DNA of 64,000 bases from positions 227,560 through 291,559 of the forward strand of contig CATOSM010000001.1 in NCBI GenBank assembly GCA_951812645.1, given 5' to 3'. The DNA comes from an uncultured Candidatus Nitrosopumilus sp. GTDB taxonomy: Archaea; Thermoproteota; Nitrososphaeria; Nitrososphaerales; Nitrosopumilaceae. Under the pieces are notes generated by a model, which ran no database searches, was not told the DNA's origin, and saw nothing but the letters and a program-made list of their open reading frames with translations. Positions 8,510-17,803 of the stretch are shown one piece after another. Position numbers and translations under genes: made by a program. How positions within the stretch are numbered: position 1 is the first letter of the stretch; each line of letters opens with the position of its first letter.

Positions 8510-9134
8510 ATGAAACAACCCAACAAAAAACAATCTTTGCTATTTGCATTACCTGTATTGGCAGTGCTTGTTTTTGGTTCGATAGGCACAACAAATGCTT
8601 TTGCAGAAGATGTAATTGCTAGCTTTGTTCTTGATAACGTTTGATCAGTAAAAACTGACGCACTCAGATGTATCCCCTGAATTCTTGGATCATCCTGCTG
8701 AAGTTGAATTCAAAGGAATTACTACTGGATGGGCAGCTCTTGCCGGCCAAGCCTATTCTTCTGATATAGAACTTCTAACTGGAAATGCTGTTCGTCAAGA
8801 CAATTGTATTTGGAAAGTAGCCTCTTCTGCAGAAATCTCTGTTGGTGAGAGAATGGACATTCCACGTGATTTGAAAGTTAAAGCAGTAAATGGAAAACTT
8901 GGACTTCATGGTACTGGAACCTTGGAATGTGGAGATACGTTTAGAATCGTTTTGAGAGGACATTATGCTCCCGTATGTGATTCTCCTGGTGAGTTTGTAC
9001 TAGAATTCTCTACTGCAAAAGTCCAAAACATGGACACTGGATTAAGAATTCCTTTGATTCAACATGGTATAATCACTGTAGAATCAATTCCTCCAACTGT
9101 CGATGTAGTAACTGATTCAAACGCAAAGGAATGA
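8510..9134 (+). pseudogene. Secreted protein gene, frame-broken after the signal peptide
   Basis: ATG 8510 begins a clean signal peptide (hydrophobic core LLFALPVLAVLVFGSIG, then TNAFA before a likely cleavage site). The frame meets TGA at 8642. A second frame without a good start continues as SDVSPEFLDHPAEVEF and runs 150 residues to 9134, with Cys residues and beta-rich sequence of an exported domain. Adding one T at the TTT before the TGA and one A in the A5 run nearby joins the two. Function unknown. Confidence 0.55.
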
Positions 9135-9170
9135 TCTTCTTTTTTATTTTAAATTTATCTTGTTAAATGG

Positions 9171-9668
9171 TTACCATTCCCTGCCTTGTTTTTTCAGTTC
9201 TTTTTTTGCATCTTCTGGCATTGTATCTAATGTATCTGAATCATAATTTGCGTCTAGAAAATTTATTGATTCTAAAATTGCTCCTTCAAAATTTGCATGT
9301 CTAAGATTGACTCCGTTTAGATTTGCATTACTCAAATCTGTATTTCTTAAATCTGCATAAAACAAATCTGCTCCTTTGATGTCTGCTCCTCGCATATCTG
9401 CCCCATACAAATCAGCATCCCATAGTTTGGCATTTGACAAATTTGTTTCTCGCATATCTGCCCCTCGCATTTTTACATAAAATAATATGGCTGCACTCAT
9501 ATCTGCCCCACGTAAATCTGCCCTGCTCATATCTGCATTATGTATATCTCTGTTTTGTAAATTGACTCCTTTCATATTGGTATCTGATAAATCTCTGCCA
9601 ACTAATTCTTCATATTCAAAATTCACTTTTGATAAATTTCTCTTTCTAAATACATCTGAAGAATCCAT
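9171..9668 (-). CDS. Pentapeptide-repeat protein
   Basis: 165 residues made almost wholly of A(D/N)LxX repeats (ADMSRADLRGADMSAA, ADMRGADIKGADLFYADLRN), which fold as a right-handed quadrilateral beta helix. Such proteins serve as scaffolds or DNA mimics; a gyrase-protecting role is known for some members but cannot be inferred here. No signal peptide, so it is cytosolic. A Lys-rich tail follows the helix. Confidence 0.85.
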   Translation of the reverse strand: MDSSDVFRKRNLSKVNFEYEELVGRDLSDTNMKGVNLQNRDIHNADMSRADLRGADMSAAILFYVKMRGADMRETNLSNAKLWDADLYGADMRGADIKGADLFYADLRNTDLSNANLNGVNLRHANFEGAILESINFLDANYDSDTLDTMPEDAKKELKKQGREW

Positions 9669-9719
9669 TGTCTCTCTGGTTTATGATTACAGCCAATTTA
9701 ATTCTGACATATTTTCTAA

Positions 9720-9872
9720 TTATTTGCTGTATGGTTGTAATTCTTCTGAGATTTTACCCATAGAACGCTTCCATCTTCTCATTTCATCAATCTCACGTGG
9801 TCCGTTTTTTTCCAACTCTTTTTCTTCTTCCAGCAATTCTTGATATCTGTGATCATCTCTCTTGCTTTTCAT
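9720..9872 (-). CDS. Charged 50-residue coiled-coil microprotein
   Basis: Reads MKSKRDDHRYQELLEEEK and then REIDEMRRWKRSMGKI to a TAA. It is strongly charged and helical throughout, and starts with ATG. It lies 51 bp upstream of the pentapeptide-repeat gene on the same strand. No family recognised; the codon use looks genuine. Confidence 0.5.
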   Translation of the reverse strand: MKSKRDDHRYQELLEEEKELEKNGPREIDEMRRWKRSMGKISEELQPYSK

Positions 9873-9956
9873 GCGTATTTTTTCCTTATTTCTGAATAAA
9901 TTTCAATAGGAACTAATTCTTGCATTTTCCCTTGAATGCACCGTTTTTAGGAATCG

Positions 9957-9964
9957 TATATTTA
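9957..9964 (+). promoter_or_regulatory. Box A of the threonyl-tRNA synthetase gene
   Basis: TATATTTA is centred about 27 bp before ATG 9988, the expected spacing for a leaderless archaeal mRNA. It supports that start over an upstream ATG at 9964, which overlaps the box itself. Confidence 0.5.
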
Positions 9965-9987
9965 TGCCCGTTTTGACATCTCTAAAT

Positions 9988-11856
9988 ATGCGCATATTGC
10001 AACTTCATTGTGACCATATAGAATACACACCTACAAAAAAAGAGATACAATCTGCTGAGGATATTGATAATCCTCAAACCCAAAGACTTGAAGAAGTTGT
10101 AGTTGTGTTTGTTGCAATTGAAGATGGCGATGATTCATCCGTAGCACAAAATGCTATTTCTCAAATAAAAAGTTCAATGGGTAAAATTGGATGTAAAAAA
10201 TTATTGCTATATCCATATGCTCACCTTAGTGCAAATCTCGCAAAACCCGCAGTTGCTATGAATTTACTTAAAGAAATGGAATCTGCTTCTTCTGATCTTG
10301 AAGTTTCTCATTCTCCATTTGGCTGGACTAAATCTTATAAAATTCAAGTAAAGGGACATCCTCTTGCTGAAAGCTCTAAAGTTGTAACAAAAGATTCTTC
10401 TGACTCAAAACCTGATGAGGAAATTACATCTGATGCATTAAAAGGTGAATCTAAAATTCGTTCTTATTGGAAAATACTCTCCCCCGATGGAACAATGATT
10501 AACATTGGTGATTTTGACTTTTCAAATCATAAAAAATTGGAAATTTTAGCAAAATACGAATCTGCAAAAATTCGTAAAGTTGATCAACCTCCACCTCATG
10601 TTAACTTGATGAAAAAGATGGGGATTTCAGATTATGAACCTGCTTCGGATTCTGGTAACATGAGATTTTATCCTAATGGTAGATTGATCAAGTCTTTGAT
10701 TGAACGTTATGTTACTGATAGAGTTAAGGAATATGGTGGATATGAAGTCGAAACTCCTATCATGTATGATTCAGAGCATCCTAGTATGGTTAGTTACTTT
10801 AATCGATTCCCTGCAAGACAATACAATATTGACTCAGAAGGCAAAAAACTCTTTTTGAGATTTGCTGCATGTTTTGGCCAATTTCTAATCGCAAATCAAT
10901 ATCAGTTGTCTTACAAGAATTTACCCTACAAACTCTATGAGTTGACCCGTTATAGCTTTAGACGTGAGCAATCTGGGGAATTAGTTGGTTTAAGACGATT
11001 AAGAGCATTTACTATGCCTGACTGTCATGCATTTTGTAAAGACATGCCTCAAGCAGTTGATGAAATCAAAGTTAGATTTGATCTTTCACAAAGTGTTCTT
11101 CGTGAATTAGGAATTAATGACGATGATTATGATATGGCAATTAGGTATACTGAGGATTTTTACAATGAGAACAAATCTTCTATTGAAGAATTAGTCAAAA
11201 AACATGGTAGGCCTGTTTTAGTTGAAATGTGGAAAGAAAAATTCTTTTATTTTGTACTAAAATGGGAATTTAACTTTGTTGACGGTCTTGGAAAAGCATC
11301 TGCATTATCTACTGATCAAATTGATGTAGAAAATGGAAATCGATACGGTATTGATTTTATTGACGAAAATAATACTGAACAAAATCCAATAATTTTACAC
11401 AATTCTCCTAGTGGCGCTATTGAGAGAATCATCTATGCATTATTAGAAAAAGCAGCCAAGGATTCCTATGAAGGTAGAAAGCCTCAATTCCCTCTTTGGT
11501 TAGCTCCGACACAAGTTAGAATTGTTCCTCTCAAAGAAGAATTTAACGAATTTACAGAATCCCTCTGTAAGAAAATTTCCACCAATGATGTTCGCGTTGA
11601 TATTGATGATAGAAATGAAAGTATTGGAAAAAGAATTCGTGAAGCTGAAAAAGAATGGATTCGATATATTTTGGTCATTGGTGAAAAAGAGGCCAACTCA
11701 CAAAATCTTAGTATCCGTGATAGACAAACCGGTGATGTGAGAGAATTATCTTTTGATGATTTTATTGCCGAAATTAAAGAACAAACTAAAGGAAAGCCTT
11801 TCTCTGGTTTGAATCTACCACTGCATCTCTCAAAGAGACCTAAACTGATGGTGTAA
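9988..11856 (+). CDS. thrS: Threonyl-tRNA synthetase, archaeal type
   Basis: About 622 residues. The N-terminal ~150 residues (MRILQLHCDHIEYTPTKK) are the archaeal editing domain related to D-Tyr-tRNA deacylase, which removes mischarged serine. Class II motifs follow: motif 1 around HPSMVSYFNRFPARQY, motif 2 YSFRREQSGELVGLRRLRAF, motif 3 SPSGAIERIIYALLE. A C-terminal anticodon-binding domain closes the protein. The start is set by homology to archaeal ThrRS and by box A. The speB-like gene starts 3 bp downstream. Confidence 0.95.
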   Translation: MRILQLHCDHIEYTPTKKEIQSAEDIDNPQTQRLEEVVVVFVAIEDGDDSSVAQNAISQIKSSMGKIGCKKLLLYPYAHLSANLAKPAVAMNLLKEMESASSDLEVSHSPFGWTKSYKIQVKGHPLAESSKVVTKDSSDSKPDEEITSDALKGESKIRSYWKILSPDGTMINIGDFDFSNHKKLEILAKYESAKIRKVDQPPPHVNLMKKMGISDYEPASDSGNMRFYPNGRLIKSLIERYVTDRVKEYGGYEVETPIMYDSEHPSMVSYFNRFPARQYNIDSEGKKLFLRFAACFGQFLIANQYQLSYKNLPYKLYELTRYSFRREQSGELVGLRRLRAFTMPDCHAFCKDMPQAVDEIKVRFDLSQSVLRELGINDDDYDMAIRYTEDFYNENKSSIEELVKKHGRPVLVEMWKEKFFYFVLKWEFNFVDGLGKASALSTDQIDVENGNRYGIDFIDENNTEQNPIILHNSPSGAIERIIYALLEKAAKDSYEGRKPQFPLWLAPTQVRIVPLKEEFNEFTESLCKKISTNDVRVDIDDRNESIGKRIREAEKEWIRYILVIGEKEANSQNLSIRDRQTGDVRELSFDDFIAEIKEQTKGKPFSGLNLPLHLSKRPKLMV

Positions 11857-11859
11857 AAA

Positions 11860-12732
11860 ATGAGTTTTCTTGATTTATACATGAACAATAATCCTTTGAT
11901 TACCTCGTCTGATGATGATTCTGAGCCTGTAGCGACAATCTTTGGAATTCCTTTTGATGCAACTCACTCGTACAAACCTGGTTGTAGGTTTGGTCCTGAT
12001 GCCATCCGTGACTCTTTTAACAATATTGAGATTTTTCATCCTGACCTTGGTATTGATTTAGAAACTGTAAATGTTGAAGATCTAGGCAATACTCGTCATA
12101 CTGCTGTAGCGTCTGAAATGATTGACATGGCCAAAAAAATCACTACTGAACTTGTTGCCAAACAAAGGCAGCTGTTCATTTTGGGTGGTGAGCACTCTAT
12201 TACATATGGCACGTATACCAGCTTCCCAAAAGAAACTGGATACGTTGTATTTGATGCTCATTATGATTTACGTGATGAATTTGCAGATATCAAATTGAGT
12301 CATGCATCTTACTTGAGACGAATTGTCGAAGAGAGAGGCTCTGAGAATATTTTACATGTTGGTGCCAGAGCTTTTGTCAAAGAGGAATTAGAATTTCTTA
12401 CTGAGAACAAAATCAAAACCATATCTGACAAACAAGTTAGAGACGGCCAAGGCCCTGCTCTTCTTAAAGATCATATCTCTACTTTTGATTCTGTATATTC
12501 CAGCTTTGATCTTGATGTTTTAGATCCCGCTTTTGCTCCTGGCGTTGGTAATCCTGAAGCGGTAGGTATAGCCTCTAGAGAATTATTTGACATGATTTGC
12601 ACTTTCCAAAATACCAGAGTATCTGGGATTGATATAGTGGAATTAAATCCATATCATGATAATGGCGCAACTGCATCACTTGCTGCAAAAATTATTTCTA
12701 CTCTGATTGCAATTAATCTATCTAAAAATTAG
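11860..12732 (+). CDS. speB: Agmatinase/arginase family ureohydrolase
   Basis: 290 residues. Manganese ligands are in place: GGEHSIT, FDAHYDLRDE (DAHxD) and SFDLDVLDPAFAPG (DxD). These enzymes cleave a guanidino group to urea; agmatinase makes putrescine for polyamine synthesis. Substrate assignment to agmatine is the common archaeal one but is inferred. The gene starts 3 bp after thrS and is likely coupled to it. Deoxyhypusine synthase at 5647 uses the downstream polyamine. Confidence 0.85.
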   Translation: MSFLDLYMNNNPLITSSDDDSEPVATIFGIPFDATHSYKPGCRFGPDAIRDSFNNIEIFHPDLGIDLETVNVEDLGNTRHTAVASEMIDMAKKITTELVAKQRQLFILGGEHSITYGTYTSFPKETGYVVFDAHYDLRDEFADIKLSHASYLRRIVEERGSENILHVGARAFVKEELEFLTENKIKTISDKQVRDGQGPALLKDHISTFDSVYSSFDLDVLDPAFAPGVGNPEAVGIASRELFDMICTFQNTRVSGIDIVELNPYHDNGATASLAAKIISTLIAINLSKN

Positions 12733-12835
12733 ATTCGGTTCTGTTAGTTTGAATAATGGGATCCATTCTAGATTTTTCATATTTTGATGATTTTTGCCTA
12801 TTTTGCCTCATTTTCACTCCTGTTCACTTTATTAG

Positions 12836-13429
12836 ATGGCATTTTGGGTGTATCTCGTGTTAAATAATCTGAGAACTGCCCTCAAACCTGCATTAGAAAA
12901 AATTGGTAAAGGATTTGCTTCTACTGGATTATCTGCCAATTTTTGGACATTTGTAGGATTAGGATTTGCACTCGTCTCTGCTGTAGTTTACGGTATGGGC
13001 ATTGAATTCGGATTAGTCATTGGTGGTATTTTGTTACTTGCCTCAGGATTTTTTGATATGGTCGATGGCCAAGTTGCTAGGATTACTGGTAAGATTTCGA
13101 AGAAAGGCGAATATCTTGATTCGATGTTTGATAAAATTGCTGAAGTTGCAATATTTTTAGGAATATTAGTTGGTGGTTATGCTGAACCTTATCTTGCACT
13201 GTTGGCAATCACATTATCACTGTTAGTCAGTTATGCTAGATCAAAATCTGACATCATCAATATCAAATTACAGGGTATTGGCATTGGTGAAAGGGCTGAA
13301 AGATTATTGGTTATTGCAGTAATTGGAATAATTGGTTTTATGGATTATGCTGTAATCACTGTAGTAATAATTGCAGGAATTACTTTGATACAAAGAATGA
13401 TCTTCACTGTGAAAAATATTAAAGAATAA
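12836..13429 (+). CDS. CDP-alcohol phosphatidyltransferase family membrane enzyme
   Basis: 197 residues with about six membrane segments. The family active site is complete: DMVDGQVARITGKISKKGEY followed by LDSMFDK, matching DxxDGxxAR...G...D...D. It joins a CDP-activated lipid with an alcohol acceptor at the cytoplasmic face. In archaea this is usually archaetidylinositol-phosphate or archaetidylserine synthesis; the size fits the former, but the acceptor is not proven. Confidence 0.85.
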   Translation: MAFWVYLVLNNLRTALKPALEKIGKGFASTGLSANFWTFVGLGFALVSAVVYGMGIEFGLVIGGILLLASGFFDMVDGQVARITGKISKKGEYLDSMFDKIAEVAIFLGILVGGYAEPYLALLAITLSLLVSYARSKSDIINIKLQGIGIGERAERLLVIAVIGIIGFMDYAVITVVIIAGITLIQRMIFTVKNIKE

Positions 13430-13431
13430 TT

Positions 13432-13719
13432 CTAACGTAGTTTTCCACGTTTTCTTCTATTGTCTGCTGATCTAATTTTAAGAATTTTGAAGTGAATTGC
13501 ACATGAAATACAATAGTGTTTCAAAACTGTTGGTGATGCAATGTATGCACCTTGTGCACGTAGCTCTTTGGCTAATGTATGCTCGACCAAATTTAATTTG
13601 GATGTCACTTTTTTTGCCTTGTCTTTTGGTACTGTTTGTCCACAGTTAGTACATTGTACAACTCCTGAGGAACCTTTTCCTCCTTTTGTACGACCTCTGC
13701 TTGCACGCTTAAGTGGCAT
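13432..13719 (-). CDS. rps26e: 30S ribosomal protein S26e
   Basis: 95 residues from the Met of MPLKRASRGRTKGG; an ATG two codons upstream (13725) is also possible. The zinc-binding QCTNCGQTVPKDKA and later HYCISCAIHF give two CxxC pairs as in S26e. It has a basic C-terminal tail and lies convergent with, and 2 bp from, the preceding gene. Confidence 0.93.
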   Translation of the reverse strand: MPLKRASRGRTKGGKGSSGVVQCTNCGQTVPKDKAKKVTSKLNLVEHTLAKELRAQGAYIASPTVLKHYCISCAIHFKILKIRSADNRRKRGKLR

Positions 13720-13848
13720 GAACATGGGCTGGTTTGCCTCCTTATATTCTTGTAGAATTTTTCCACGTTTTTGGCAATCTGTGCCTAAAATTTAGACAAA
13801 TATCCTTTATCTTTTAATCACAGATCGAATAAATTCTAATGATATATC

Positions 13849-13956
13849 ATGCGTGGTCTATGTCATACATGTTTCAGATCTGGAGTTGAGGTGACTCCAG
13901 TTCATGGAGAAATTATTTGTCAAGACTGTCTGGATAAGAAAAATGCAAAAAACTAA
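13849..13956 (+). CDS. 35-residue four-cysteine zinc microprotein
   Basis: Reads MRGLCHTCFRSG ... EIICQDCLDKK: two CxxC knuckles separated by 15 residues, a rubredoxin-like zinc ribbon with almost nothing else. It starts with ATG and ends 26 bp before the PfkB kinase gene on the same strand. It is short but too regular to be chance. The role is unknown. Confidence 0.65.
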   Translation: MRGLCHTCFRSGVEVTPVHGEIICQDCLDKKNAKN

Positions 13957-13982
13957 ATCTATACTAGCTAAAATCAAATAAA

Positions 13983-14852
13983 ATGAAATTAGCTGTTTTT
14001 TCTCATTGTGCCATTGATACTATAACGATTAATGAAAATAATTATGAACAGATTGGTGGCACTGCATGTTATTCTGGTATCACTGCTAGAGAATTCAAAT
14101 TTGATGTAGATTTGTTTACAAAATTCGGACCCGATTTCCCAAAACAATATCTGAATGAACATAAAATCAATCTTGTAAATTCTGAATCTGAAAAAAATAC
14201 TACAAGATTTGCCATATCCATTACTGGTTCAGATAGAACACTAAAACTTGAAAATGAATGTGATCCAATTAATTTTTCTGAAATTAACGCAGATGGACAT
14301 TTGGTGAGTCCAATCTATCATGAAGTATCTGATGAGATATTTAAAAAAATTAAAAAAGATTCTAATTTCCTCTCTGTTGATCCTCGGGGATTTTTGAGAC
14401 GTAAAGACTCTGAAAATAATGTTTTTTTGAAACAAACTGATCTTGATTTATCCGGAGTCAATGCAATCAAAGTTAATCCTGAAGAATGTAAACATCTTGT
14501 TAATGGAACTACTGATGAAATGATGTTGGCATTGCAGAAAAAAGGAGTTGAATATGTCTTGTTGACTGACAAGGTTAATGTCTCATTGTTGGTAAAAGAA
14601 AAAATTTATTCCATAACTTTACCTAATCAACAAATTCATGATACTACTGGAATAGGTGATATCTTTTGCTCTGCCTTTGCTTGTACGATGCTCAAGGAGA
14701 AAGATTTCCTTTGGGCCCTTTGTTTTGCGGGTGGTGCTGCACAAGCTGCTTTGGAATCAAAAAATGTGGGTTTGCAAAAAATCCCTCAAAAAGGAGCAAT
14801 TCAAAACAATGCTTCATATTTTTACAATTTAGTAAAATTCCGTGATTTATGA
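13983..14852 (+). CDS. PfkB/ribokinase family sugar kinase
   Basis: 289 residues. The glycine pair near the N-terminus (IGGTACYSGITAREF) and the C-terminal anion-hole motif DTTGIGDIFCSAF with the catalytic Asp identify the PfkB fold. It phosphorylates a sugar or nucleoside with ATP. The substrate is not evident. It is followed 40 bp later by the NAD kinase gene on the same strand. Confidence 0.8.
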   Translation: MKLAVFSHCAIDTITINENNYEQIGGTACYSGITAREFKFDVDLFTKFGPDFPKQYLNEHKINLVNSESEKNTTRFAISITGSDRTLKLENECDPINFSEINADGHLVSPIYHEVSDEIFKKIKKDSNFLSVDPRGFLRRKDSENNVFLKQTDLDLSGVNAIKVNPEECKHLVNGTTDEMMLALQKKGVEYVLLTDKVNVSLLVKEKIYSITLPNQQIHDTTGIGDIFCSAFACTMLKEKDFLWALCFAGGAAQAALESKNVGLQKIPQKGAIQNNASYFYNLVKFRDL

Positions 14853-14892
14853 TGCATTATTCTTTTATTGAGCAAAATAATCTGTTTCTTCT

Positions 14893-15891
14893 ATGCAAAT
14901 AGGCATTTATGGTTCTGGTAGCACTGCATCTGCTGCAAAAACCATTAAAAAAATTCTAGATGATTCTGGAATTGTTTCTTTCCCTGTTAGTAAATCCAAA
15001 GGAAAACCAGCTGATTGTGTTGTTGTTCTTGGTGGGGATAAGGGTGTAAGAAATTATTTTCATCGTACCTTTGATTCTACTTTGCCTGTATTGGGTATCA
15101 GTGAAGGTGAAGCAAGTGGATTTTTAGCGCAAATTGAATTAAAAGAATTTTCAACATACGTCAATGTCTTAAAAAAACAAAACTATACAGTTGAACAAGT
15201 TCCACGACTTGGTGTAAAAATCGATGGCAAAAATGTTTATCCTGTTCTAAACGATGTTGCTGTTTTTTCATCAAAAAGTGCAATGTTGATGGAACATACT
15301 TTACGCGTAAATGGTGATGAAGTCTGGCACGATAACAGTGATGGAATAATTGTATCCACTCCCATCGGCTCATCTGCTTATTCCATGTCTGCTGGCGGCC
15401 CTGTTTTATTTCAGGATTCATCTGTCTTTGAAATCATCTCTGTGAATTCCCTTGATGTGACTCGTAGACCCATCATTGTATCAAATGACAGTTCTATTGA
15501 AATTGACGACATATCTGCCCGTCTACATTGTGAAGCAGTTTTAGATGGTTTAGATAGATACAAAGTAAACAAGACTGTTGAATGTACTCAGTTTTTTCCA
15601 CCTGCGCAAATAATTCGACTCAAACAAGATTCTACTGCAATTTCTGCACTTGCTAAAAAAGTTCATTTGGCTGAAGAACTTCTAAGCATGCCTCCAAGCT
15701 CAAAACTCCTTTTGAAAACTTTGGAATATGAGGGTGCGCTAACTCAAAAAGACTTGGCTAACAAAACATTGCTTCCTGACAGAACTGTTAGATTGGCATT
15801 AAGTCATTTGTTGAAAAAAGGATATGTGAAAAAGAAAGTTTCAATTCGCGATGCTAGACAGAGAATTTATGAAATTTCCAAAATTCAATGA
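14893..15891 (+). CDS. nadK: NAD kinase with C-terminal winged-helix domain
   Basis: 332 residues. The NAD kinase core includes VVVLGGDKG (GGDx motif, near residue 50), LNDVAVFSS and TPIGSSAYSMSAGGPVLF, the diagnostic glycine-rich loop. It makes NADP+ from NAD+ and ATP. From about residue 255 a winged-helix HTH follows (YEGALTQKDLANKTLLPDRT, then VRLALSHLLKKGYVKKK), which is not part of bacterial NAD kinases. The fused domain suggests DNA binding or autoregulation, which is inference. Confidence 0.85.
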   Translation: MQIGIYGSGSTASAAKTIKKILDDSGIVSFPVSKSKGKPADCVVVLGGDKGVRNYFHRTFDSTLPVLGISEGEASGFLAQIELKEFSTYVNVLKKQNYTVEQVPRLGVKIDGKNVYPVLNDVAVFSSKSAMLMEHTLRVNGDEVWHDNSDGIIVSTPIGSSAYSMSAGGPVLFQDSSVFEIISVNSLDVTRRPIIVSNDSSIEIDDISARLHCEAVLDGLDRYKVNKTVECTQFFPPAQIIRLKQDSTAISALAKKVHLAEELLSMPPSSKLLLKTLEYEGALTQKDLANKTLLPDRTVRLALSHLLKKGYVKKKVSIRDARQRIYEISKIQ

Positions 15892-15892
15892 T

Positions 15893-16015
15893 TTAAGATT
15901 CTTCTTTTGAAAGTTTACTAGTATGTGATTTTTCATCTGCAGTCGCATCATTGATTCCTTCCTGAATATTTTTCTAAAGCACTCTTCTGAACAAAGTTCT
16001 TTTACGCCAACTCAT
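15893..16015 (-). pseudogene. 40-codon frame with one in-frame amber codon
   Basis: From ATG 16015 the frame reads MSWRKRTLFRRVL, a TAG at 15974-15976, then KNIQEGINDATADEKSHTSK and LSKEES to a TAA. Both parts look like one small charged protein. Nothing else in the 230-bp gap between NAD kinase and pyrG looks coding. It may be a broken microprotein; no family recognised. Confidence 0.3.
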
Positions 16016-16121
16016 ATCTGCTATCACAATCCTTTCGCTGTGCCATACTTATATTTGCTATTTTTGTAATCTATTTACGTAATCTGCCAAATTTCCATCT
16101 CTGGAATCTTTTCTTATGATC

Positions 16122-17723
16122 TTATTTTTCAGATGCTACCTTGATAAATGATGAAAAAGACTCTTCTGGAAATCCCGGTCTGCTGTTGAATTCTGGATGG
16201 AATTGCACTCCCAGATAGAATTTGTGAGATGGAATTTCTAACATCTCCATTCTCTTACCTCCATCACTATCTGCTGAAAATACTAATCCGTTTCTCTCAA
16301 ACTGTGGGATGTATTCTTTGTTAATTTCATATCTATGTCTATGACGTTTACTAATTGTAGATGCATTGTAGATTTTCTTTGCATTTGTGTTTTCCTTGAT
16401 AATTACATCGTTGGCTCCCAGTCTTAATGATCCTCCCATATCTGAAACTTCTTTTTGTTCTGGAAGTAAATCTACAATTGGATTTTTTGCATCTTCTTTA
16501 ATTTCTGTAGAATTTGCATCTTCCAAATCTAACACATTTCTTCCAAATGCAATTGCAGCTAATTGAAATCCAAAACATATTCCTAGATATGGAACGTTCT
16601 TTTCTCTTGCATAGTTTGCAGTTTGGATGATTCCTTCTGAACCCCTAGTGCCAAATCCCCCTGGCACTAGAATTCCATCATAGTTTGAAAGTACATTGTA
16701 ATCTGTAATTGATTCAGAATCCAGCCAATCGATGTCTATTGATTTACCCATTTGTGCTCCTGCATGTTTTAATGCGTGATTTACACTCACATAACTATCT
16801 GTTAGTGTGACATATTTTCCAACCATTGCAATTTTGACTTTGTCGTTTTCATGGTTTACCATGTTTTGAGCTATGTTATTCCATTTATCCCAATTGGCAG
16901 ATGCATTTACCATTCCGACTTTGCCAAATTTTGTAAACATTGAATCCATTATTCCTTGATCATATAGCATCTGTGGAACTTCAAAGATTGATTTTGCATC
17001 GTGACAAGATAACACATCTTTAGTGGTAACATTTGTAAACATCGCAATTTTCTTTTTAGTTTTTTCTTCTAATGGTAAAACACATCTTACTGCTAAAAAG
17101 TCTGGTTGAATACCAATCCTTCTTAATTCTTGAACACTGTGTTGTGTTGGTTTTGTTTTTTGTTCTCCTACTACGTCTAGTGAGGGTGCCAATGTAACAT
17201 GTACAAATATCACATTTTCTGGCCCTTCTTCTACTCTCATTTGTCTTAGAGATTCCAAAAACGGTAGAGATTCAATATCCCCTACAGTTCCCCCACATTC
17301 TACAATAAGAAAATCTAATTTCTCATCTTTTGCAATATCTGTAATTCTATTTTTAATTTCATCTGTAACGTGAGGGATAATTTGGACACATGCTCCTAAG
17401 TATTCTCCTTTCCTTTCAGCTTCAATCACTGAAGAATATACTTGTGCTGTGGTAATGTTGTGACTTTTTGGAATATTTTGGTTTAGAAATCTTTCATAGT
17501 TTCCAATATCCATATCGCATTCGCCTCCATCATCTGTGACAAATACTTCTCCGTGCGCTACTGGATTCATAGTTCCAGCATCATAGTTCAGATATGGATC
17601 AATTTTGATGCATGACACTTTTTGATCTGCTAATTGAAGTAATTTTGCAATAGATGAAGTTGTTACACCTTTTCCAAGGCCAGACATCACACCGCCTGTG
17701 ACAAAAATAAACTTCGTCTGCAC
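16122..17723 (-). CDS. pyrG: CTP synthase
   Basis: 533 residues, full length. The synthetase domain opens with [20 protein letters not shown] (P-loop) and the glutaminase domain has GICFGFQLA with the catalytic Cys and [11 protein letters not shown] with the His. It converts UTP, ATP and glutamine to CTP and is the last step of pyrimidine synthesis. It is transcribed alone on the minus strand, divergent from the cupredoxin gene. Confidence 0.96.
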   Translation of the reverse strand: MQTKFIFVTGGVMSGLGKGVTTSSIAKLLQLADQKVSCIKIDPYLNYDAGTMNPVAHGEVFVTDDGGECDMDIGNYERFLNQNIPKSHNITTAQVYSSVIEAERKGEYLGACVQIIPHVTDEIKNRITDIAKDEKLDFLIVECGGTVGDIESLPFLESLRQMRVEEGPENVIFVHVTLAPSLDVVGEQKTKPTQHSVQELRRIGIQPDFLAVRCVLPLEEKTKKKIAMFTNVTTKDVLSCHDAKSIFEVPQMLYDQGIMDSMFTKFGKVGMVNASANWDKWNNIAQNMVNHENDKVKIAMVGKYVTLTDSYVSVNHALKHAGAQMGKSIDIDWLDSESITDYNVLSNYDGILVPGGFGTRGSEGIIQTANYAREKNVPYLGICFGFQLAAIAFGRNVLDLEDANSTEIKEDAKNPIVDLLPEQKEVSDMGGSLRLGANDVIIKENTNAKKIYNASTISKRHRHRYEINKEYIPQFERNGLVFSADSDGGKRMEMLEIPSHKFYLGVQFHPEFNSRPGFPEESFSSFIKVASEK

Positions 17724-17803
17724 ATTAAACTAACGAATGTCTGGTTTTTGTATGTTTTGTCGATCATGATTAGTTGAAATAGTGGCTGTTTGTTAATTCC
17801 CAT

